This document shows positions 7,211 to 11,541 of a stretch of DNA of 14,671 bases, piece after piece. Every line of letters begins with the position of its first letter. Positions within the stretch are counted from its first letter, which is position 1. Origin of the DNA: BS750m-G77 sp043797735 (GTDB lineage Bacteria > Omnitrophota > Gorgyraeia > Gygaellales > Profunditerraquicolaceae); contig JAZDPH010000007.1 in the NCBI GenBank assembly GCA_043797735.1, forward strand, positions 1 to 14,671, written 5' to 3'. Made by a program: the position numbers and the translations under genes. The notes beneath the pieces are model-generated. The model was not told the origin of the DNA and did not search any database. It saw only the letters and a program-made list of their open reading frames with translations.

Positions 7211-7997
7211 AATTTACCCTGCTGACATTTCCGGTCTTCCTGCCCAGGAAGCGCTCAGCCAAAGAACTGAACCACTCCGGATTATCGCTGACGTAAAACC
7301 TGCTCTTGCCTCTTCTATGGCCGCTGTTTAACAGCCCCTCTGCGGCCAGAATCCTTTTTACCTCAAAGGCAACCTGCCGGGCAGAATCTATCAGAGTAAC
7401 GTCTTGGCCGAGTATCTTTTTGATAACCGGCTTAAGCAGCGGATAGTGCGTACAGCCAAGAATCACCGTATCCGCGCCGCTGGCCTTAAGCGGCTTCAAG
7501 TACGCTTTGGCAACCTCCATAACCACGTTTCCCGAAAGCCACCCCTCCTCCACAAAAGGCACAAAGAGCGGACAGGCAACGGCAGTAACTCTAATCTTAC
7601 GGTCAAGCTGTTTTATCTCTTTTTCGTATGTGCGGCTTTTTATAGTCCCCTTCGTCCCGATGACGCCGATGCGCTTATTCTTTGTGGCATACACCGCCTC
7701 CCTTGCCCCGGGAGTAATCACCCCGACAATGGGGACCTTAAAATGGTTCCTGATTGTCGGAAGCGCTAAGCTCGATGCGGTATTGCAGGCAACGCAGATT
7801 AACTTTACATTCTGTTTCAATAAAAAAAGCATATTCTCTATGGAAAAACGGATTACCGTCTCCTTGGACTTTATGCCGTAGGGCACGCGCGCGGTATCGC
7901 CGAAATAGACGATCTCCTCAAGGGGGAGCTGACGGATTAATTCCCTTGCCACTGTCAGGCCCCCGACACCCGAGTCAAATACACCGATAGGCCTCAT
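7203..7997 (-). CDS. murI: Glutamate racemase
   Basis: Interconverts L- and D-glutamate, giving D-Glu for peptidoglycan. The 264-residue protein has GVFDSGVGGLTV (5-16), YFGDTARVPYG (31-41), the first catalytic Cys71 in VACNTAS and the second catalytic Cys182 in GCTHYPLL. All are the canonical two-base racemase residues. Its start overlaps the amidase stop (ATGA) and its end overlaps queD. Pairing with a peptidoglycan amidase in the same unit fits cell-wall metabolism. Confidence 0.96.
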   Translation of the reverse strand: MRPIGVFDSGVGGLTVARELIRQLPLEEIVYFGDTARVPYGIKSKETVIRFSIENMLFLLKQNVKLICVACNTASSLALPTIRNHFKVPIVGVITPGAREAVYATKNKRIGVIGTKGTIKSRTYEKEIKQLDRKIRVTAVACPLFVPFVEEGWLSGNVVMEVAKAYLKPLKASGADTVILGCTHYPLLKPVIKKILGQDVTLIDSARQVAFEVKRILAAEGLLNSGHRRGKSRFYVSDNPEWFSSLAERFLGRKTGNVSRVNYV

Positions 7998-9085
7998 CTG
8001 CGGGTCGCCTCCATAATCACTGCCTGTTGTCCGTAATCGCCGATTCCCTCTGCTATGCTTTCGGCGAGTTTCTGGCGGTAATAGCCGTTGTTAAGTTTGC
8101 GCTCTTCTGCGGAGTTAGACAAGAACCCCGCCTCGATTAATACCGCCGGGATAAATACCTCTTTTAAAACGATATAGCGCCCTTGTTTTACGCCCAGGAT
8201 CTCTGCCCCTAAATTATTACGCACCGAACGGCAGATACTCCCGGATAACTCTATCGCCTCTGCGCGGGAATGGGCATAAATCATATCCCAGATAATCGCC
8301 TTAAGCGTAAGCGAGGAACCGGCTGAATAATCCCGGGTAAAATTTAAGCCCTCTTTTTTTGCGCTTAAGGCCGCGCGCCGGGCATCGCCTATGGCGGGGG
8401 AGACATAATAAATCTCAAAGCCGTTCATGCTCTTTACGCGGTTGGCATTGGAGTGGATGCTGATAAAAAGGTCCGCGCCCGAACCGTTGGCTATCCGCGC
8501 CCGCTCAAGCAGGGGGATAAAAGTATCATTGCTGCGGGTCATCACTACCTCTATGCCCGCGGCCCTTAAAAGATTGCACAGCCTTTTGGCGATGTCTAAA
8601 TTAACGTCCTTCTCCCTCAGGTCATTCCTGCTGATCGCCCCGGGATCCTTGCCGCCGTGGCCGGAGTCAATAACTATTCTTTTTATTCTGGAAACGCGCA
8701 ATAACGCCTCTGGCTGCGGCGGCTTTTCTTTAAACAGCCTGTCCAGGACATCCTCTTTAATTTTATAAGGGATGACGATTTTTCCTTCGTAAATATCCAC
8801 GGACTGGTTAAACTTCATCGTCCGGCCATCTACCAAGGCAAGGGCGTCGCCTACTCTTAAGATTATCTTATGCGCATTGCCGCTTAAAGTAACAATCCTG
8901 GTAAATTCATCATACCGGTAATCTATGCCCTTGGCATCGCAGATAGCAAGCAAAGGATAATACTGCGTGCCGTTTATGGCGTAGGCGGGGAACTGCTCTG
9001 TTTTCGGCACGGTGGCGCAGCCGGATAAAACAGTAACTAGTAAATAGTAACTAGTAAATAGTAATGTAATTTTTTGGATTTTCAT
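7994..9085 (-). CDS. N-acetylmuramoyl-L-alanine amidase, lipoprotein (Amidase_3)
   Basis: Zinc hydrolase that cleaves the bond between muramic acid and the stem peptide. The 363-residue protein starts with a lipoprotein signal peptide ending in a lipobox (LSGC, lipidated Cys23). Residues about 33-115 resemble the copper-amine-oxidase N-terminal-like domain often found before amidases. Residues 135-350 are the Amidase_3 domain with IDSGHGGKDPGA (His143), Glu158, SIHSNA (His211) as zinc ligands and the catalytic Glu318 in IEAGFLSN. No clear ribosome-binding site precedes the ATG at 9085. Codons 7-18 of the signal peptide come from a heptanucleotide repeat. The product is probably anchored in the envelope. 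Confidence 0.92.
   Translation of the reverse strand: MKIQKITLLFTSYYLLVTVLSGCATVPKTEQFPAYAINGTQYYPLLAICDAKGIDYRYDEFTRIVTLSGNAHKIILRVGDALALVDGRTMKFNQSVDIYEGKIVIPYKIKEDVLDRLFKEKPPQPEALLRVSRIKRIVIDSGHGGKDPGAISRNDLREKDVNLDIAKRLCNLLRAAGIEVVMTRSNDTFIPLLERARIANGSGADLFISIHSNANRVKSMNGFEIYYVSPAIGDARRAALSAKKEGLNFTRDYSAGSSLTLKAIIWDMIYAHSRAEAIELSGSICRSVRNNLGAEILGVKQGRYIVLKEVFIPAVLIEAGFLSNSAEERKLNNGYYRQKLAESIAEGIGDYGQQAVIMEATRR
9032..9066. repeat. Heptanucleotide tandem repeat (4-5 x 7 bp) in the amidase signal peptide
   Basis: Units on the plus strand: AGTAACT, AGTAAAT, AGTAACT, AGTAAAT, then a partial match AGTAATG. The array encodes the hydrophobic core TLLFTSYYLLVT of the lipoprotein signal peptide. 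It is the third heptamer array in the window. Confidence 0.9.
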
Positions 9086-9099
9086 TATTATGCATTAAA

Positions 9100-9150
9100 G
9101 ATACTTCACTCGCTATGCCGCTTGTCGCGGCATTACGCTCGTTCAGTATC
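9100..9150. repeat. Hairpin/palindrome between ssrA and the amidase gene
   Basis: Inner perfect stem ATGCCGC (9115-9121) / GCGGCAT (9127-9133) with a TTGTC loop, and outer arms GATACT (9100-9105) / AGTATC (9145-9150). The middle of the arms does not pair well. On the minus strand the loop reads GACAA and the hairpin is followed by only TTT, so intrinsic termination would be weak. It abuts the next hairpin at 9150. Confidence 0.6.
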
Positions 9151-9184
9151 CACCAAATTTTTCCTTGTCGGAAAAATTTGGTGG
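9150..9184. repeat. Perfect 15-bp hairpin overlapping the 3' end of tmRNA
   Basis: Arms 9150-9164 and 9170-9184 are perfectly complementary over 15 bases (CCACCAAATTTTTCC on the plus strand) with a TTGTC loop. On the minus strand the first arm contains the CCACCA that ends tmRNA, so mature 3' end formation must open or cut this stem. There is no T-tract after it. It is a possible processing or termination signal. Confidence 0.7.
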
Positions 9185-9598
9185 AGGTGGGCGGAATCGA
9201 ACCGCCGTCCCTAAGTATCCAAGTAAAAGCCGCTACATGCTTAGTTTATCTTTTATGCTTACTCCTGCGTACTCCGATAAACAGGATTGCGCAGGCAGCA
9301 GCCTTTTTAAGTCTCGTCCCGGCCCCAAAGGCTAATTTACCGGGACCAGCCTAAATTATCCGCTCAACTCCAACCCTTAGGCAGGCTGGGTTAAGGCAGC
9401 CCTTAAATTATTAAGGGCCGACTTTTAGCATCATAGGAGACATAGCAAATGATGGAACAACGCTATATCTCTCTGTGACTAAGGAACCTATGTTGGTTCT
9501 TGCTTTTATATTGTGCAAGGATTATTAACGCGGCAAACCTTGCGTCCGCGGCATGCTGCTTTTACCCGACCTGCTTAAGTCGAGCCCTTTTCACCCCC
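9179..9598 (-). ncRNA. ssrA: Transfer-messenger RNA (tmRNA), one-piece
   Basis: Ribosome-rescue RNA. On the minus strand it starts GGGGGTGAAAAGGGCTCGAC and ends with the T-arm GGCGGTTCGATTCCGCC, acceptor CACCTCC, A and encoded CCA (9181-9179). The 5' GGGGGTG pairs with the 3' CACCTCC (one G-U). The conserved 3' AAACTAAGCATGTAG lies at about 9245-9231. Pseudoknot 1 is formed by CGCGG/CCGCG and GCAAGG/CCTTGC (tmRNA bases 49-84). Eleven bases later comes the resume codon GCA, with UA at positions -5/-4 as in E. coli. Helix 5 (GCCCUUAA/UUAAGGGC) holds UAAUAA in its loop. At 420 bases it is longer than the roughly 360 of E. coli, because the tag-coding part is long. It is next to smpB. Confidence 0.96.
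9408..9503 (-). other. tmRNA tag reading frame, 30 codons plus UAA UAA
   Basis: From resume codon GCA (9503-9501) the frame stays open for 30 codons and meets tandem stops UAA UAA (9413-9408) in the loop of helix 5. The tag would start ARTNIGSLVT and end MSPMMLKVGP. Most known tags have about 8-15 residues and end in ALAA or a similar small hydrophobic sequence, so both length and ending are unusual. The other two frames stop early: one has TAG 12 bases after the resume codon's last base, the other has TAG after about 14 codons. The frame choice rests on pseudoknot spacing and the UA determinant. Confidence 0.7.
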
Positions 9599-9628
9599 GT
9601 TTTTCTATCTATTCTCTGTCGGAAAAAC

Positions 9629-9688
9629 GTCCCGCCGAATGTGCCAAAATTATCGTAGAGAATTTTGGCACATCTTATGAGGCGGGAC
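9629..9688. repeat. Two-tier palindrome at the end of smpB
   Basis: Outer arms GTCCCGCC (9629-9636) / GGCGGGAC (9681-9688) and inner arms TGTGCCAAAATT (9640-9651) / AATTTTGGCACA (9661-9672) are all perfectly complementary, with a 9-base loop. The last outer base overlaps the smpB stop codon (9690-9688). On the minus strand no T-tract follows. It lies between smpB and ssrA and could end the smpB message, guide separation of tmRNA from the operon transcript, or be a dispersed palindrome. Confidence 0.65.
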
Positions 9689-10143
9689 TACCGATTCCTT
9701 CTGCTTTTCAAAGCCCTGCGCATTTCAAGGTCGGCCTCGCGGCGCTTGATGTCGTGGCGCTTATCGTAGAGCTTTTTTCCTTTACAAAGAGCCAGTTCTA
9801 CTTTTACGAATCCGCGCGGGTTAAAATAAATCTTAAGCGGCACAAGGGTTGAACCCCTCTGAACGGCCTTTCCGGCCAGTTTATCTATCTGCGCCCGGCG
9901 CAAAAGCAGTTTACGCGGCCGGACAGGATCCTCATTTAAGTAACTTGCCTGCGCATAAGGGCTTATATGCGTGTTGTATAATATTACCTCGTTCTTCTCA
10001 ATGCGCGCGAAGCTGTCGCCTAAATTAATGTTTCCGGCGCGTATTGACTTTACCTCCCCGCCCCTTAGCTCAATGCCGCACTCTAAGGCCTCCAAAACTG
10101 CGTAATCACGGTGCGCCTTGCGGTTAGTAACGACGATTTTCAT
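9688..10143 (-). CDS. smpB: SsrA-binding protein SmpB
   Basis: Binds the tRNA-like domain of tmRNA and places it in the A site of stalled ribosomes. The 151-residue protein has GIELRGGEVKSIRAGNINLGDSF (23-45), NTHISPYAQASYLNEDPVRPRKLLL, the GLPLK-like VPLKIYFNPRGFVKVELAL and the hallmark GKKLYDKRHDIKRRE (122-136) with a basic C-terminal tail (RRALKSRRNR) that enters the mRNA channel. It overlaps the AEC transporter gene by ATGA. Its RNA partner ssrA begins 89 bases after the smpB frame. Confidence 0.97.
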   Translation of the reverse strand: MKIVVTNRKAHRDYAVLEALECGIELRGGEVKSIRAGNINLGDSFARIEKNEVILYNTHISPYAQASYLNEDPVRPRKLLLRRAQIDKLAGKAVQRGSTLVPLKIYFNPRGFVKVELALCKGKKLYDKRHDIKRREADLEMRRALKSRRNR

Positions 10144-11102
10144 TGTATCACACTCAATGCGAAATATAAACTCAAAAATAGCGGGATGCTGATAATGCCG
10201 AAAAGATGGCTAAAAAATATCCCCTGGCTGATCAGCAGGTCATCCTTTTTATAATGGCGCGTTATAAGCGAAAGCGAAGTCGCCGGGGGCATAGCCAACT
10301 GCATCAGAATTAACAGCCCGGCCAAAAAGGGCAAGTTTAACCCGATAACCAGCCAAAGGCCCAATGCCGGCATAAGTATCATCTTCGCCAAAAGCACAAA
10401 GAGCATTGCCTTTTTATAGATCTTCCCAAGATGAACCTGCGCCAGGTTGCCGCCGACTACCAGCAGTGAAAGCGGCACGGTGCAGTCCCCGACTATCTTC
10501 AGGGGTTTATATAGCGCAGACGGCACGATGCGGTTTAAGCCAAAGAGAATGAACCCCAGGCTAAAGAGCGTCGCCAATACCGGAGGGCTAAAGAGGCTGC
10601 CCAGCTCAAACTTCTTTTTCTTCTGATACGACAACATCTGTACGCCCAGCGACCAGACCACCAGGTTAAAACCCATAAGAAAAAGAAATAAATAAATAAA
10701 CATCGTATCCGCCTCTGCCTTGCTAAACAGCGCGGCGATAAGCGCCATCGGCAGGAATCCGGAATTCTGGAAGGCAATCAGGCTTAAGAATTGCCCCCTT
10801 TGCTCCTGGCCCCCGGCAGCAAAAATAAATACTGCCCCGATTATCAATCCGGCGATGGTAATTAAGATGCTTACCAGCGGAAAAACCCACCAGTCAGGAT
10901 AGAGGCTGAAACTAAACCCCTCTATTAATTTCGTAAAGATTAAAAGCGGCAGGGTTACCTCAATGACCAGGCGGCTGAACGCGTTCAACCCCTCCTGCCT
11001 GATGATATTTCTTTTGACCAGAAAATACCCTATCGCGGCCAAAAGAAAAATCTGCCCCATCGCAGACCCGGTAATCCGAAAGTGCTCTAAAAACATACTC
11101 AT
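10140..11102 (-). CDS. AEC-family (auxin efflux carrier-like) transporter
   Basis: Integral membrane protein of 320 residues with about ten hydrophobic segments in two halves split by a charged loop (SYQKKKKFELG, about residues 158-168). The N-terminal half has IGYFLVKRNIIRQEGLNAFSRLVIEVTLPLLIF, the usual AEC pattern in which an early helix is followed by LPLLIF. FQNSGFLPMAL and the C-terminal QLAMPPATSLSLI also match the family (N-x-G-F-x-P and MPxA motifs). Members export organic acids or related anions; the substrate here cannot be told. The start at 11102 is supported by CGGAGA about 10 bases upstream. It is the first gene of the long minus-strand run and overlaps smpB by ATGA. Confidence 0.88.
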   Translation of the reverse strand: MSMFLEHFRITGSAMGQIFLLAAIGYFLVKRNIIRQEGLNAFSRLVIEVTLPLLIFTKLIEGFSFSLYPDWWVFPLVSILITIAGLIIGAVFIFAAGGQEQRGQFLSLIAFQNSGFLPMALIAALFSKAEADTMFIYLFLFLMGFNLVVWSLGVQMLSYQKKKKFELGSLFSPPVLATLFSLGFILFGLNRIVPSALYKPLKIVGDCTVPLSLLVVGGNLAQVHLGKIYKKAMLFVLLAKMILMPALGLWLVIGLNLPFLAGLLILMQLAMPPATSLSLITRHYKKDDLLISQGIFFSHLFGIISIPLFLSLYFALSVIQ

Positions 11103-11125
11103 ATCTCTTTATCTCCGAAGAACAT

Positions 11126-11155
11126 AGTATAACATATTATCCCCAAAAAACCCAA
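11126..11155 (-). promoter_or_regulatory. Candidate promoter of the AEC-smpB-ssrA run
   Basis: On the minus strand a TATACT (11131-11126) lies 23 bases before the AEC start codon, with TTGGGT about 18 bases further upstream as a weak -35. It is followed by CGGAGA as ribosome-binding site. The -10 is good (5 of 6 to TATAAT) and the -35 is poor (about 3 of 6). Confidence 0.4.
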
Positions 11156-11183
11156 ATTATATCGACATCGGATACTCAGAGTA

Positions 11184-11350
11184 TGCGCGTCTGCCTTGGT
11201 TTGATTTGAGCCGCACGTAGGAGGCTTTCGCGGGTACGGATTGCCCGCTATAAATTATAGGCAAGAGCGAAAGCCGACTCCCGAGCGCAGTCCGCCAAAG
11301 TTCTATGGCGGACAAGCGGTGCGGCGAAAACAAACCAAGGCAGACGCGCA
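11184..11350. repeat. 167-bp inverted-repeat element, candidate structured RNA or MITE-like element
   Basis: Perfect 20-base terminal arms lie at 11184-11203 and 11331-11350. Inside are further complementary pairs: GCCGCAC (11210-11216) / GTGCGGC (11319-11325), GGCTTTCGC (11223-11231) / GCGAAAGCC (11267-11275) enclosing a small AT hairpin, and GTCCGCCA (11290-11297) / TGGCGGAC (11306-11313) with an 8-base loop. Together they give a long closing stem that opens into two side hairpins. I see no protein gene in it that I believe, no target-site duplication that convinces, and no match to RNase P, SRP or 6S RNA signatures. Transcribed strand unknown. Confidence 0.7.
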
Positions 11351-11358
11351 ATTATGGT

Positions 11359-11387
11359 TTGACAGGACTATTGAAGTAGAATATACT
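11359..11387 (+). promoter_or_regulatory. Sigma70-type promoter of tRNA-Leu
   Basis: Perfect -35 TTGACA (11359-11364), a 17-base spacer, and -10 TATACT (11382-11387). Transcription would start near 11394, just before the tRNA 5' end at 11397. This is the clearest promoter in the window. Confidence 0.85.
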
Positions 11388-11396
11388 TGATTTATC

Positions 11397-11482
11397 GCGG
11401 AAGTGGCGGAATGGCAGACGCGCTAGCTTCAGGAGCTAGTGGGGGAAACTTCATGAGGGTTCAACTCCCTCCTTCCGCACCA
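11397..11482 (+). tRNA. tRNA-Leu (CAG)
   Basis: Class II cloverleaf on the plus strand: acceptor GCGGAAG pairs with CTTCCGC, discriminator A, encoded CCA (11480-11482). The anticodon stem CTAGC/GCTAG encloses loop TTCAGGA with anticodon CAG. A long variable arm follows (TGGGGGAAACTTCA region), then T-arm GAGGGTTCAACTCCCTC. It is the only plus-strand gene accepted here, with its own promoter, convergent with the large fusion gene. Confidence 0.96.
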
Positions 11483-11516
11483 AAAAAACGGCAGGCCGAA
11501 TGAACCCGGCCTGCCG
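11482..11516 (-). terminator. Intrinsic terminator of the large fusion gene
   Basis: On the minus strand a perfect 10-bp GC-rich stem, CGGCAGGCCG (11507-11516 by complement) with CGGCCTGCCG (11489-11498 by complement), has an 8-base loop and is followed by seven T (11488-11482). It lies 25 bases after the stop codon of the fusion gene. The T-tract ends on the last base of the convergent tRNA-Leu CCA. On the plus strand the hairpin has no T-tract after it. Confidence 0.9.
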
Positions 11517-11541
11517 CCTGTCTAAGCGGGCTTGCTAAAAC

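Noticed and set aside
7900..9085. CRISPR-like array at the heptamer repeats
   Set aside because: The units are 7 bases, directly tandem and without spacers; no cas genes are present.
9086..9178. Classical intrinsic terminator after ssrA
   Set aside because: Both hairpins are stable, but neither is followed by a run of T on the minus strand, so termination is only a possibility.
9115..9354. Plus-strand open frame containing VEVGGIEPPS
   Set aside because: It is the antisense of the tmRNA 3' end. VGGIEPPS-like peptides are a known artefact of reading tRNA/tmRNA T-arms on the wrong strand.
9553..9852. Plus-strand open frame of 99 codons
   Set aside because: It lies antisense to the tmRNA 5' end and smpB, and has no recognisable domain or ribosome-binding site.
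11184..11350. 6S RNA, SRP RNA or RNase P RNA in the inverted-repeat element
   Set aside because: I do not see the SRP tetraloop/internal-loop bases, RNase P conserved blocks or the long near-continuous 6S duplex with a central bubble.
11157..11351. Minus-strand open frame of 64 codons
   Set aside because: It coincides with the inverted-repeat element. Its codons follow the palindrome arms and no protein family is recognisable, so I treat the DNA as structural.
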